A stretch of DNA of 64,000 bases from an uncultured Flavobacterium sp. (GTDB lineage: Bacteria; Bacteroidota; Bacteroidia; Flavobacteriales; Flavobacteriaceae): assembly GCF_951805225.1 (NCBI RefSeq), contig NZ_OX638201.1, positions 3,472,001 to 3,536,000 on the forward strand, read 5' to 3'. Numbering within the stretch: position 1 is the first letter of the stretch; each line of letters starts with the position of its first letter. Below are positions 1 through 9,080 of this stretch, in pieces. The notes under the pieces are model-generated. The model made no database searches and was not told the DNA's origin. It worked only from the letters and a program-made list of their open reading frames with translations. Position numbers and translations under genes: made by a program.

Positions 1-1
1 A

Positions 2-1177
2 TCCAATAAAGATGTAATTAATGATACCGTATTTCAAGGAAGAGCCTTAGATAATATTGGTTTTTGCTACTTCAAAACGGGTGATTCCGTAAAAGCTCTT
101 GACTTTCTCAACAAAAGTCTACAGTTAAGAAAAAAGACAAATAACCCTTTTGACTTAGGAAAAAGTTATATGCATTTTGCAAAATTCTACGAAAAAAGCA
201 ATCCCACGTTGGCAAAGAAATATATGCTTCTTAGTTATGAAAAATTTAATTCTATAAATAATACTGACGAAAGACTGTCTTCATTAAAACTAATAATCAC
301 AAATAGTTCTGATAGAGAACTAAAGAAGTACTCGACAATCTATGTTAATCTTGTGGATAGCGTCTTTGAAATAAGGCAAAAAGCAAAAAACCAATTTGCT
401 AAAATCAAATACGATTCCAAAAAAGAAAAAAACGAAAACTTAAAACTTAATACACATAAAGTAGAAAATGAATTACAATTAGAAAGACAAAAAAACAAAA
501 ATATTATCTCGTACATAATTATTATCTTAAGTCTAAGTCTAATTTTAGTACTCTATTTCTATTTAACTTCCAGAGGGAATCGTGAAAAAATTGAAGCAAC
601 GTACAAAAGTGAAACACGTATTGCAAAAAAATTACATGATGAACTCGCTAACGATATTTACCACACTATGGCTTTTGCGGAAAGTAAAAACCTTTCATTA
701 GCAGAAAACAAAGAACAATTATTAAATAATCTGGATATTATATATTTAAGAACGAGAGATATTTCTAAGGAAAGTAGTCCAATTATAACTTCGGAAAAAT
801 ATATACTCTATCTAAAAGAAATGATTTCCGGTTTTAATACTCCTCACATTAATTTAGTTTTAAATGGTCTCGAAAGTATTCCATGGAATGAAATTGAAAA
901 AAATAAAAGAGTAACGATCTATAGAGTGTTACAGGAATTACTAGTAAACATGAAAAAATACAGTAATGCCAATTTGGTTGGTATTACTTTTAAAAAGACT
1001 TATAATAATGTTGTAATAACTTATACCGATAACGGAAAAGGTATCGATCTAAATAGAATAACATTTAAAAACGGACTTCATAACGTTGAAAACAGGATTC
1101 TGGCAATTAAAGGAATAATCGATATTGATTCCGCGCCAGATAAGGGATTTAAAGTTTTTATTAAATTCCCTATTTAA
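2..1177 (+). CDS. TPR sensor histidine kinase (5' end outside window)
   Basis: The reading frame is open from base 2, so the gene begins before the window; the first in-frame ATG at 170 is internal. The visible N-terminal part is TPR-like and aligns with TPR repeats of the next gene. It is followed by a charged coiled-coil stretch, one hydrophobic segment (about 490-570), and a HisKA_3-type H-box (KKLHDELANDIYHTM). A HATPase domain follows, with N-box VLQELLVNMKK, DNGKGID and GLHNVENRI. It is probably an inner-membrane sensor kinase whose TPR domain senses the signal. The stop lies two bases before the ATG of a close paralogue, so the pair is a tandem duplication in one operon with the response regulator at 2968. 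The signal is unknown. Confidence 0.88.
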   Translation, partial: SNKDVINDTVFQGRALDNIGFCYFKTGDSVKALDFLNKSLQLRKKTNNPFDLGKSYMHFAKFYEKSNPTLAKKYMLLSYEKFNSINNTDERLSSLKLIITNSSDRELKKYSTIYVNLVDSVFEIRQKAKNQFAKIKYDSKKEKNENLKLNTHKVENELQLERQKNKNIISYIIIILSLSLILVLYFYLTSRGNREKIEATYKSETRIAKKLHDELANDIYHTMAFAESKNLSLAENKEQLLNNLDIIYLRTRDISKESSPIITSEKYILYLKEMISGFNTPHINLVLNGLESIPWNEIEKNKRVTIYRVLQELLVNMKKYSNANLVGITFKKTYNNVVITYTDNGKGIDLNRITFKNGLHNVENRILAIKGIIDIDSAPDKGFKVFIKFPI

Positions 1178-1179
1178 TC

Positions 1180-2955
1180 ATGAAAAAGCAATTAGGTTTC
1201 ATTCCCAATAAAACAATCTTAAAATATCTTTTAATAATACAATTTCTATTATTAGGAGGTTCTTTGCTATTATATCAATCCTATAAAAATGAAACTCCTG
1301 TAAAACCAATAAAAAAAGATAATACTGCCGAAATAAAAAGACTGTCAGATATTGCAGATGTATATTTTGATACTAATAAAAAAGACAGTGCAATTTATGT
1401 TTTCACTAAAGCTAAAAAACTTTGTGATCCTAATAAAAATACTATCGACTATGTCTATGCTTTGTCTTGTATTGCTGAACTTCAATTACAGCAAGGAAAT
1501 TATAATGCCAGTGAAGCAAATGCTACAGAAGCATTACCTTATTTAAAACATATCAAAAATCCCAGATACTCATGGATAGTATATAATTTATTAGGTATTA
1601 ACTACACAGATAATTATGACAACGCCAATGCAATTATATATTTCAAAAAAGCTATAGACCTGAAAACTAGCGCATGGAGAAAATACATCGCTTTAAATAA
1701 TTTAGCTGCTGTTTATATGAATCAAAAGAAATATAAAGAGGCAATGGATATTTTTAATATTCTGGCTTCACAAAAAAATATTTCAAAATATGACGCTATT
1801 AACCATAATAATTATTCTTTCGTAATAAATAATTTAGGCTTTTGTTACTATAAACTGGGAAATTCAAAAAAAGCACTAAATTGTTATTATGAAGCATTAA
1901 AGATCAGATTAAAACCAGAAACTCAGGAAGGATTGGTGACAACGTATAAATATCTTTCAATATATTTTGAAAAAACTAATCCAAATTTATCCACAGAATA
2001 TGCCCGAAAAGCTTATAATCATGCGTTAAAATTAAACAATCCTACAGATAAAATTGAAGCTTTAGGATTACTCATCAAACGCAGCGAAGGAAATGAGTTA
2101 AAACAACATTCATTATCTTATTTAAAACTTGTTGATAGTGTTAGTCTTGCAAAACAAACTGCAAAAAATCAGTTTACAAATATCAAGTATACTTCTAAAA
2201 AAGACAAAGAAGAAAATCTAAAACTTAAAGCTCAGAAGGCTGAGAATAAACTTCAATTAGAAAGACAAAAAAAGCGAATTATCATTTCGTATATTATAAT
2301 TGTATTTATTCTTGGACTTGTTACCTTTCTTTATTTTCATCTAAAAGAAAAAGTAAAAAAAGAAAAGGACGACGCAATCTTTAAAAGTGAACTGAGAATA
2401 TCTAAAAAATTACATGATGAACTCGCCAATGATGTTTATCAAACGATGGCTTTTGCCGAAAACAGAGATTTGAAGCTAAGTGAAAACAAAGAACATCTCT
2501 TAAATAATTTAGAGAATATATACCTAAGAGCAAGAAACATATCGAAAGAGAACAGTAAAATAACAACAAATGAAGATTATGCCGCAGCATTAAAAGAAAT
2601 GATTGGTGGTTTTAAAACACCTAAAATTAACATTTTACTAAATGGCTTTGATTCAATTTTATGGAGTAAAGTTGATAAAAATAAAAAAATCGTCTTATAC
2701 CGGGTTTTACAAGAACTGTTTCTAAATATGAAGAAGCATAGCGAGGCGACTTTAGTGAGTATTACATTCAAAATAATAGAAAAAAACATAATCGTCACCT
2801 ACAATGATAATGGGGTTGGAACCAACAAAAGTGGATTAATTTTAAAAAATGGACTACAAAATGTGGAAAACCGTATTAAAACTATAAATGGAACTATTAT
2901 TTTTGACCCAGATTATGAAAAAGGCTTTAAGTTAAGTTTCACTTTACCCATTTAA
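1180..2955 (+). CDS. TPR sensor histidine kinase
   Basis: This 591-residue protein is a full-length paralogue of the gene just upstream. It has an N-terminal hydrophobic anchor (about residues 14-32), TPR repeats (about 50-310), a charged coiled coil, and a second membrane segment (about 366-388). An H-box (KKLHDELANDVYQTM) follows, then a HATPase domain with VLQELFLNMKKHS and DNGVGT. The layout puts the TPR part outside the inner membrane and the kinase core in the cytoplasm. It starts two bases after the preceding stop and is followed after 12 bases by a response regulator, so a three-gene operon is likely. The family call is secure, but the stimulus cannot be read from the sequence. Confidence 0.92.
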   Translation: MKKQLGFIPNKTILKYLLIIQFLLLGGSLLLYQSYKNETPVKPIKKDNTAEIKRLSDIADVYFDTNKKDSAIYVFTKAKKLCDPNKNTIDYVYALSCIAELQLQQGNYNASEANATEALPYLKHIKNPRYSWIVYNLLGINYTDNYDNANAIIYFKKAIDLKTSAWRKYIALNNLAAVYMNQKKYKEAMDIFNILASQKNISKYDAINHNNYSFVINNLGFCYYKLGNSKKALNCYYEALKIRLKPETQEGLVTTYKYLSIYFEKTNPNLSTEYARKAYNHALKLNNPTDKIEALGLLIKRSEGNELKQHSLSYLKLVDSVSLAKQTAKNQFTNIKYTSKKDKEENLKLKAQKAENKLQLERQKKRIIISYIIIVFILGLVTFLYFHLKEKVKKEKDDAIFKSELRISKKLHDELANDVYQTMAFAENRDLKLSENKEHLLNNLENIYLRARNISKENSKITTNEDYAAALKEMIGGFKTPKINILLNGFDSILWSKVDKNKKIVLYRVLQELFLNMKKHSEATLVSITFKIIEKNIIVTYNDNGVGTNKSGLILKNGLQNVENRIKTINGTIIFDPDYEKGFKLSFTLPI

Positions 2956-2967
2956 ACAAAATATAAT

Positions 2968-3636
2968 ATGTTCAAAAAAGTTTTAGTTGCCGAAGATTTA
3001 GATAGTATAAGTATAGCTGTTATACAAGTACTTGAAGACCTTAAAATCCCAACAATTCATCATGTGAAGTATTGTGACGATGGCTTATTAAAAGTAAAAA
3101 AAGCATTATTAGACAACGAACCATACGATTTACTTATAAGCGATTTGTCTTTTAAAACAGATCACAGAAAGACGACTCTTACTAATGGCGAAGATTTAAT
3201 AAAAGCTGTAAACAGTGTTCAGCCCAAATTAAAAAAAATAATTTTCTCTATTGAAGATAAATCTTATCGAATAAAAACACTTTTTAATGATTTGGGGATT
3301 AATGCTTATGTGTCGAAAGGAAGAAATAGCATTGAAGAATTAAGAAATGCAATTGAAGGAACTTTTAGAAATGAAGAAAAAATACTTTCTTCTGATTTAT
3401 CTTTTAGTTTTAACGATAAAGCTCTTATCGAAATTGAATCATATGACATTTCAATCTTACAACTTTTAGCACAAGGATATATTTTAGAGCATATCTCAAA
3501 TGAATTTAAAGCTTCCTGTATTACTCCAAATGGAACAAGTAGTATTGAAAAAAGGATCAATAAACTAAAGATATATTTCAAAGCCAATAACAATGTTCAT
3601 TTAATTGCTATTGCTAAAGACTTTGGTTTAGTTTAA
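2968..3636 (+). CDS. Response regulator, REC domain with LuxR-like C-terminal helix-turn-helix
   Basis: The protein has 222 residues. The N-terminal receiver domain has the acidic pair ED near residues 9-10, the likely phosphoacceptor Asp in LLISDLSF, and a conserved Lys in VSKGR. The C-terminal 60 residues (ISILQLLAQGYILEHISNEF...) resemble a divergent LuxR-type DNA-binding domain. It lies 12 bases after the second TPR kinase and is its probable partner, perhaps for both kinases. The HTH is weaker than in the NarL-type regulator at 6465, so DNA binding is inferred. Confidence 0.85.
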   Translation: MFKKVLVAEDLDSISIAVIQVLEDLKIPTIHHVKYCDDGLLKVKKALLDNEPYDLLISDLSFKTDHRKTTLTNGEDLIKAVNSVQPKLKKIIFSIEDKSYRIKTLFNDLGINAYVSKGRNSIEELRNAIEGTFRNEEKILSSDLSFSFNDKALIEIESYDISILQLLAQGYILEHISNEFKASCITPNGTSSIEKRINKLKIYFKANNNVHLIAIAKDFGLV

Positions 3637-3718
3637 ATTTTCTTACTATTTACGGATTCACGTAAGGAAATGCTTTTTTATAGCTATAGATTTGTATTGA
3701 ATCTATATAACTAACCAA

Positions 3719-3949
3719 ATGAAACCACGATATAGAATTAATTTGGTATCTAGAATTAATACCACTAAAAATAAAATTATTATGAAAACTATGATTCTTT
3801 GTCTTTTACTATCAATGAGTTTTGCTTTCATTTCAGAAAAAACAGGATGGATCGAAGTAGATTGGAAGATTATATTTATTCCGGCCCTTCTTGTTTTACA
3901 GATTATAATTATCAGCACTGCCTTAAAGAACAGGTATAAAAAAGAATAA
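3719..3949 (+). CDS. Small hypothetical membrane protein
   Basis: This is a 76-residue frame with two hydrophobic segments (about residues 22-38 and 50-68) and a basic C-terminus. An alternative start at the internal ATG at 3782 would give about 55 residues, with the first helix placed like a signal anchor. I recognise no family. It stands alone between the first two-component operon and the nuclease gene. Coding status is plausible but not certain, because it is short and a frame of similar length is open on the other strand. Confidence 0.5.
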   Translation: MKPRYRINLVSRINTTKNKIIMKTMILCLLLSMSFAFISEKTGWIEVDWKIIFIPALLVLQIIIISTALKNRYKKE

Positions 3950-4057
3950 GACTATTTTCGATCTTTCTTTGTTCAATCTAAAAAAACTGAACAATTAGAA
4001 TAAAAGAAACTATTGCCAAATTTTGAAATGCTTATATTTGATTCTTTAAAATTCTGC

Positions 4058-4861
4058 ATGAAAAATACTCTTAGCTTTATTCTTTTATTTTTTTACTTCT
4101 TCTCTTTTTCACAAACTAAAATTCTTTCCTGGAATTTAGAAAATTTTGGTAAATCAAAATCTGAATCTGAATTAAATTTTATAGCCAATACTATAAACAA
4201 CTATGATATTGTTGCAATTCAAGAAGTTGTTGCCGGTTATGGCGGCGCTCAGGCAGTTGCAAAACTTGTAGAAGCTCTAAACGAAAAAGGTGCTAAATGG
4301 GATTATCGCATTAGCGATCCAACTAGCAGCAGCAGTTACAAAAGAGAGCGTTATGCTTTTATCTGGAAAACTTCCAAAATAAAACTAAAAGGAAGTACGT
4401 GGCTAGAAAAAAAATATCACGTAGAAATTGATCGGGAACCTTATTTTGCGACTTTCGAAATTAATAAAAAATCAATAACACTGGTCAGTTTTCATGCTAT
4501 TACAAAAAGTAAACAACCTGAAACAGAAATTAAATATTTTAAATTTTTACCCGCAGAATATCCAGATTTAAATTTAGTTTTTCTTGGAGATTTTAATTGT
4601 CCCCAATCTCATACTGTTTTTAATCCTTTAAAAAATATGGGATATAATTCTGCTTTACAAAATCAAAAGACCACTTTAAAACAAAAATGTTCTGCTGATA
4701 ATTGTTTAGCTTCTGAATTTGATAATATATTCTACAAGTCTTTTTCTACAAAATATATTGATTCAGGTATAATTTCATTTCATAAAAAATTCATTTCCTT
4801 AAAAGAAGCCCGAAAAATATCGGATCATATTCCTATATGGTTTGAATTTTCTTTAAATTAA
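4058..4861 (+). CDS. Secreted endonuclease/exonuclease/phosphatase family protein
   Basis: I chose the ATG at 4058 because it gives a clear signal peptide (MKNTLSFILLFFYFFSFSQ); the frame could be extended upstream to a TTG at 4013. The mature protein has DNase I-like fold motifs: SWNLENFG, the metal-binding Glu in IVAIQEV, LVFLGDFNCP, and the C-terminal SDHIPIWFE. These mark the EEP (DNase I/exonuclease III-like) superfamily, so it is likely a secreted nuclease. The substrate is not certain, since EEP members also include phosphodiesterases. Its stop abuts the stop of the convergent gene at 4862. Confidence 0.85.
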   Translation: MKNTLSFILLFFYFFSFSQTKILSWNLENFGKSKSESELNFIANTINNYDIVAIQEVVAGYGGAQAVAKLVEALNEKGAKWDYRISDPTSSSSYKRERYAFIWKTSKIKLKGSTWLEKKYHVEIDREPYFATFEINKKSITLVSFHAITKSKQPETEIKYFKFLPAEYPDLNLVFLGDFNCPQSHTVFNPLKNMGYNSALQNQKTTLKQKCSADNCLASEFDNIFYKSFSTKYIDSGIISFHKKFISLKEARKISDHIPIWFEFSLN

Positions 4862-6121
4862 TTATGTTTTTAGCTTTTTCTTTCTTGCAGCCGGAAACAA
4901 AACATTGTTAAGAATTAATCTGTAACCTGGAGAATTTGGATGTAAATCTAAAACTGTTGGCGGATCTCCAACCTGATGTTGAAAATCTTCGGGATCATGA
5001 CCTCCAAAAAAAGTAAACATTCCTTTTCCTTTTTCGCCATGAATATATCTAGACTCACCATTTAGTTCGCAAGTTCCCATAACCAAAACATTAGATTTTA
5101 TTAATGAAGAATCAAATGACGTTGTTTGTCCCATAAAACCTTTAACTAATTGGGTATGGTTCTGACATAACATACTTGGGATTGGATCCCATTTTGCCGA
5201 AAATTCCATTAGACTAAAATAATCTTTTTCGACAGGAATTCTTCTTTTTGTTGTCATATCAATATCAGAGAACTCATAAACTTCTGGTCTTCTTTCTAAA
5301 ACAAAATCTTTGAAAGCAAACGAATTTGAATAATTTAACTTTGATTGGTAATTTGAATCACTTGCATCACCATCAAACATAGCTTCACAAATATCAACTC
5401 CGTCAGCGGCCAAGGCAATATCAAAACTATCTGTTGCAGAACACATGGCAAACATAAAACCGCCGCCTATTACAAAATCTCTAATTTTTTTTGCGACAGC
5501 ACCTTTTTCTTGTGAGACTTTAGCATAACCTAATTTTGCTGCCAGAGCTTCGGCATCCTTTTTTTGATCGATATACCAAGGGGTATTTTTGTAAGCTGCA
5601 TAAAATTTTCCGTATTGTCCTGTAAAATCTTCATGGTGCAAATGCAGCCAATCATAAAGTAATAATTGATCGCTTAAAACTTCTTCGTCGTAAATTGGTG
5701 TAAAAGGAATTTCAGCATATGTCAAAACTAATGTTACAGCATCATCCCAAGGTTGTTTTCCTTTGGGAGTATAAACTGCAATTTTAGGTGCTTTTTCGAG
5801 TATAACAGATTCCATATTTTGCGATGGACTTGATATTTCTTCTAAAATTGAAGCTTCTTCACTATCTGAAAGTATCTCAAAACTAACGCCTCGAATCTGA
5901 CATTCTTTTCTAATTTCAGCAACATCAGGCAGTAGAAATGATCCTCCTCTATAATTGAGCAACCAACTTGCTTTATAATCTTTACTTAAACACCAATAGG
6001 TAATTCCGTATGCTTTTAAGTGATTCTGCTGAGTTGTCTCGTCCATTGGCAGTAAAATAAATGAAGCTTTTGCCGTCAATGATAATAGAAATATGAAAAT
6101 ATAAACTAAACTCTTATTCAT
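4862..6121 (-). CDS. Conserved secreted protein, often named asparagine synthetase B in Bacteroidota
   Basis: The protein has 419 residues with an N-terminal signal peptide (about residues 1-19, ending near TAKAS). Close relatives in Flavobacteria are commonly labelled asparagine synthetase B. However, neither an N-terminal Cys nucleophile of a class II glutaminase nor an SGGxDS synthetase loop is visible, and the protein appears to be exported. A region with GGGFMFAMCSATDSFD and FTFFGGHDPED looks like a class I amidotransferase-like fold; this is inference. It is monocistronic and directly abuts the convergent nuclease gene. Function unknown. Confidence 0.75.
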   Translation of the reverse strand: MNKSLVYIFIFLLSLTAKASFILLPMDETTQQNHLKAYGITYWCLSKDYKASWLLNYRGGSFLLPDVAEIRKECQIRGVSFEILSDSEEASILEEISSPSQNMESVILEKAPKIAVYTPKGKQPWDDAVTLVLTYAEIPFTPIYDEEVLSDQLLLYDWLHLHHEDFTGQYGKFYAAYKNTPWYIDQKKDAEALAAKLGYAKVSQEKGAVAKKIRDFVIGGGFMFAMCSATDSFDIALAADGVDICEAMFDGDASDSNYQSKLNYSNSFAFKDFVLERRPEVYEFSDIDMTTKRRIPVEKDYFSLMEFSAKWDPIPSMLCQNHTQLVKGFMGQTTSFDSSLIKSNVLVMGTCELNGESRYIHGEKGKGMFTFFGGHDPEDFQHQVGDPPTVLDLHPNSPGYRLILNNVLFPAARKKKLKT

Positions 6122-6337
6122 TAGAAAATTATTTTAGTAAAGATATAAAGGAAGCGCCAAAAAACACAACAGAACTCTAGTTTTATAGCAAGTTCAAACG
6201 TTAAATACAAAATCAAAATAAATAACGGTCTGATTAAGTTGCAAAAACAGGTAAAAACACGTGAACTAGTGAAACTATTTCTTACTAAATTTGCTCTCCT
6301 GAATCATCAAACTAATCAATGAAAAAAAACCAAAACC

Positions 6338-6463
6338 ATGGAGTTTAATGATCGTAACAACCAACCAAAGGGATTAAATGCAATGCAGAAAATTGGCTTA
6401 TGTTTACTAGTACTGACAATTATTTTATATTATGTTTTATCAATACAATTTCTAGCCAGCTAG
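6338..6463 (+). CDS. Candidate 41-residue single-pass membrane protein
   Basis: An ATG at 6338 opens a 41-codon frame with a polar N-terminus (MEFNDRNNQPKG), one hydrophobic helix (about residues 18-38, LCLLVLTIILYYVLSIQ) and a TAG at 6461. It sits in a 343-bp gap upstream of nothing else on this strand, and its stop is one base from the end of the convergent regulator gene. The polar-head plus single-helix layout is typical of small bacterial membrane proteins. No family is recognised, and coding status rests only on composition. Confidence 0.42.
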   Translation: MEFNDRNNQPKGLNAMQKIGLCLLVLTIILYYVLSIQFLAS

Positions 6464-6464
6464 A

Positions 6465-7130
6465 TTAAAGTGTGAGATCTGCAATTTCATTTTGAATTGC
6501 ATATACTACTAAACCAGCTATGTTTCTAGATTCTGTTTTAAGTAATAAATTATTGCGATGTCCTTCGACCGTTCGCGGGCTTAAATAAAGATGCTCAGCA
6601 ATTTCTGAAGTTGTTTTTTGCTGACAAATAAGTTGTAGAATTTCTATTTCGCGTGGCGAGAGAAAACTAGTTTCTAAATTACCTTTTGTATTTTTAGACG
6701 AAACTATTGTTTCTTGTATTGTTCTTAAAACATTTTCATTGTAATGAAATCCTTTTCTATGGACTTCATTAATCGTTTTAATTAAATCTTTGGGTGTTGT
6801 ATTCTTTATTAGATATGCAACGGCGCCAACCTGAATCATATTGGCAATAAATGACTTTGTATCGTAACTGGTTAAAGCGACTATTTTAATTTCGGGATAT
6901 AATTTTCTAATTATTTTTGTTGCTTCAACGCCATTTAGTACTGGCATTTTTAAATCCATTACGATTATATCCGGTTTTGTTTCGATCTCTTGTAATTGAG
7001 AAATAAGATCTTCGCCATTTGAGGCTTCAAAAACGATCTCGATATTATCTTCTCTTTGCAACAAAAAAGAAATCCCTTTACGGAACAAAACTTCGTCATC
7101 GACTAAAGCAATTTTAATAGCGGCACTCAT
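6465..7130 (-). CDS. NarL/FixJ-type response regulator
   Basis: The protein has 221 residues. The receiver domain has the acidic pair DD near residues 11-12, the phosphoacceptor Asp in IIVMDLKMP, and Lys in YLIKNTT. The C-terminal LuxR domain is clear (LSPREIEILQLICQQKTTSEIAEHLYLSPRTVEGHR). It is encoded about 110 bases downstream of the kinase at 7241 on the same strand, making a standard two-component pair. Both follow the tandem lipoprotein array in the same direction, which suggests, but does not prove, a functional link. Confidence 0.93.
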   Translation of the reverse strand: MSAAIKIALVDDEVLFRKGISFLLQREDNIEIVFEASNGEDLISQLQEIETKPDIIVMDLKMPVLNGVEATKIIRKLYPEIKIVALTSYDTKSFIANMIQVGAVAYLIKNTTPKDLIKTINEVHRKGFHYNENVLRTIQETIVSSKNTKGNLETSFLSPREIEILQLICQQKTTSEIAEHLYLSPRTVEGHRNNLLLKTESRNIAGLVVYAIQNEIADLTL

Positions 7131-7240
7131 TTTTTTTATTTTTGGTCGTTTGGTCTGCCGAAATTACAAAATATGAATCAAACAAATACGTAATCCCTCA
7201 TTATATTATGTGAAAAACCTATTTATTATTGGATTTTAAG

Positions 7241-8032
7241 TTAAAAAGTGAAAATTACGGCTATTCCTTTACCTACTTCAGAATTTATTTTGATTGTTCC
7301 GTTTAAAAACGAAATACGGCTATCAATATTCTTCATGCCTAAACCTTTTTGATTTTCAATGCTTTTGCTATCAAAACCTACTCCATTATCTTCATAATTA
7401 CAGGTATTAATTCCGTTTATATTTTTAAAAGCAATCCAAATTTCGGTTGCTTTTCCATGACGAAGTGAATTATTCATTAATTCTTGCAAAACTCTAAAAA
7501 TGTGTAAATGACGATCAATGTCTTTCTCATCAAAATCAATTTCATTTTTATAATATGTTTTTATTGCTTTACTACTTTCAAATTCTTCGCATAATTCTTC
7601 GACACCTGCATTCAATCCGAATTTTTCAAAAACGGGCGGCAATAAATTATGGGCTATTTTTCTCGAATTTTCAAGTGCTTTGGTTGTCAATGCAATTATA
7701 TTTCCGGTAATTTCTAATGTTTCAGCTTCGGTCAGATTTGGCGCAGTAAGTAAATGACTGTTTAGCGAAACAATATTAAGTTTAGAACTAATATCATCAT
7801 GTAAATCCTGAGCGATTCTTTTACGCTCTTCTTCCTGAGTCACAATAATCGCATACAATTGATCTTTTTGATATTGGATTTCTAAGTTCTTATTTTCAAT
7901 TTCTTTTTGGACAATTTTCTTTCTGGAGAAATAGAAAAACAAGACCAAAACAAGTCCCATCAATAAAAAGGAAACACAACTAAATATAACGGTTGCTACG
8001 ATTTCGGATTCTGGAATTACTTTTGGACTCAT
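7241..8032 (-). CDS. Membrane-anchored sensor histidine kinase (DegS/LiaS type)
   Basis: The protein has 263 residues. One N-terminal membrane helix (about residues 11-34) and a short coiled coil lead into a HisKA_3 domain with the phosphoacceptor in RKRIAQDLHDDISSKLNIV. The HATPase domain has VLQELMNNSLRHG, EDNGVGFD and GLGMKNIDSRI. There is almost no extracellular sensor region. A kinase of this kind usually takes its signal from a partner membrane protein, and the seven-helix protein at 12504 is a candidate. It pairs with the regulator at 6465. Confidence 0.92.
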   Translation of the reverse strand: MSPKVIPESEIVATVIFSCVSFLLMGLVLVLFFYFSRKKIVQKEIENKNLEIQYQKDQLYAIIVTQEEERKRIAQDLHDDISSKLNIVSLNSHLLTAPNLTEAETLEITGNIIALTTKALENSRKIAHNLLPPVFEKFGLNAGVEELCEEFESSKAIKTYYKNEIDFDEKDIDRHLHIFRVLQELMNNSLRHGKATEIWIAFKNINGINTCNYEDNGVGFDSKSIENQKGLGMKNIDSRISFLNGTIKINSEVGKGIAVIFTF

Positions 8033-8207
8033 ATAAACAAGAAGCTTTATTTTTAATATTATTATTCAATCAATTAAAAAATCAAATATATTATATTTAA
8101 TCTAATTCTTACTTTAAAAACATTCTATGATAAAAGAAATCTCTACCAAAAAATAAATTTTGATAGAGATTATTAATTGTGGTTAATTCTTAAAATATTC
8201 TAATTAC

Positions 8208-8948
8208 TTAAAATGGTGGTGAAGGACGTGTTCCATCATATACATCACCAGCATCAGCGACTTTACTTGTTGAGGATATTTTCTTTATTGAATTGTTTTT
8301 ATCAAGTCCTATCAAGAAAGTAGTTACTTTTCCAATAGGATTAAGCCCTAAAAACACACCAATATTTGCGGTGTTTTTATTTTTTAACATATCAACAATA
8401 ATCGCACTTTCTATGCTGTAATGTTTAAAACGAGCGCCTTCATAAGACAATATTTCATCTAAATCAGAAACGGCAGACAATTTTTTCTGCCATGTATTAA
8501 TGCCATCCAAAGCAACATCAGCTGAAATTAAATGCTCATTTAAAAGTGCAGTTCCTTTATTTGTTTTACTGCTTGATGTTTTTAATGCAGACAATTTATC
8601 TGTATCAGAAGCATCTTTAAGAATTTCAGAATCAACGCTTGCAAGTTCTTTTCCTGCTTTATCAACTCCAATAACTTTAATTTGCAAAGTATTATCGCTG
8701 TAACCTAATACAAACTGAACAAACTCTACATTTGGTGTTTCTACCAATTTAGACATTGCATCTGTTGGAAATAAATAAGCTGTAACTTGTTTTTGAGAAG
8801 CTGCGAATTTAGCATCCAACTTTGCGGTTTGCCAATTCTCCTGCTCCACTTTTGAAACTGCGGAACTATTCTCTTGCGAGTTCTCTTTTTGACAAGAGAA
8901 CATTAAAAGTGCTATCAAGGCAGCACCTAATAAACTGGTTCTTTTCAT
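8208..8948 (-). CDS. Tandem lipoprotein family, copy 5 (distal)
   Basis: I chose the ATG at 8948 because it begins the signal peptide MKRTSLLGAALIALLMFSC shared by all copies; the frame could be extended to 9005. Lipidation at Cys19 is likely, and the following QKEN resembles the lipoprotein export signal of Flavobacteria, so a surface location is possible. The mature part has two related halves: a Trp-containing start followed by a core ending in FVLGYSDNTLQIKVIGVD, then a second core ending in GVFLGLNPIGKVTTFLIGLD. The protein ends in VYDGTRPSPPF. It is the last gene before the histidine kinase at 8032. I recognise no named family. Confidence 0.88.
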   Translation of the reverse strand: MKRTSLLGAALIALLMFSCQKENSQENSSAVSKVEQENWQTAKLDAKFAASQKQVTAYLFPTDAMSKLVETPNVEFVQFVLGYSDNTLQIKVIGVDKAGKELASVDSEILKDASDTDKLSALKTSSSKTNKGTALLNEHLISADVALDGINTWQKKLSAVSDLDEILSYEGARFKHYSIESAIIVDMLKNKNTANIGVFLGLNPIGKVTTFLIGLDKNNSIKKISSTSKVADAGDVYDGTRPSPPF

Positions 8949-8981
8949 GATTAGTAATTTTTGGTTAAACATAATAGACAA

Positions 8982-8997
8982 TTCAGTTTGCACTGAA
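8982..8997 (-). promoter_or_regulatory. Inverted repeat upstream of lipoprotein copy 5
   Basis: TTCAGTTTGCACTGAA has six-base arms (TTCAGT/ACTGAA) around a four-base centre. It ends about 34 bases upstream of the ATG at 8948. On the minus strand a TATTTTTG box lies just upstream of it, so the repeat would lie in the early transcript or overlap the start site. The same element precedes three other copies. It could be an operator or an mRNA hairpin. Confidence 0.55.
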
Positions 8998-9080
8998 ATA
9001 TTCAAAAATAAATCTCCATCAAAACATTCTTTCCAATAGAAATTTATTAATTGTGGTTAATCTTAAAATATTCTAATTAT

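Noticed and set aside
4013..4057. Upstream TTG start for the nuclease gene
   Set aside because: It would add residues ahead of a good signal peptide, so the ATG at 4058 is preferred.
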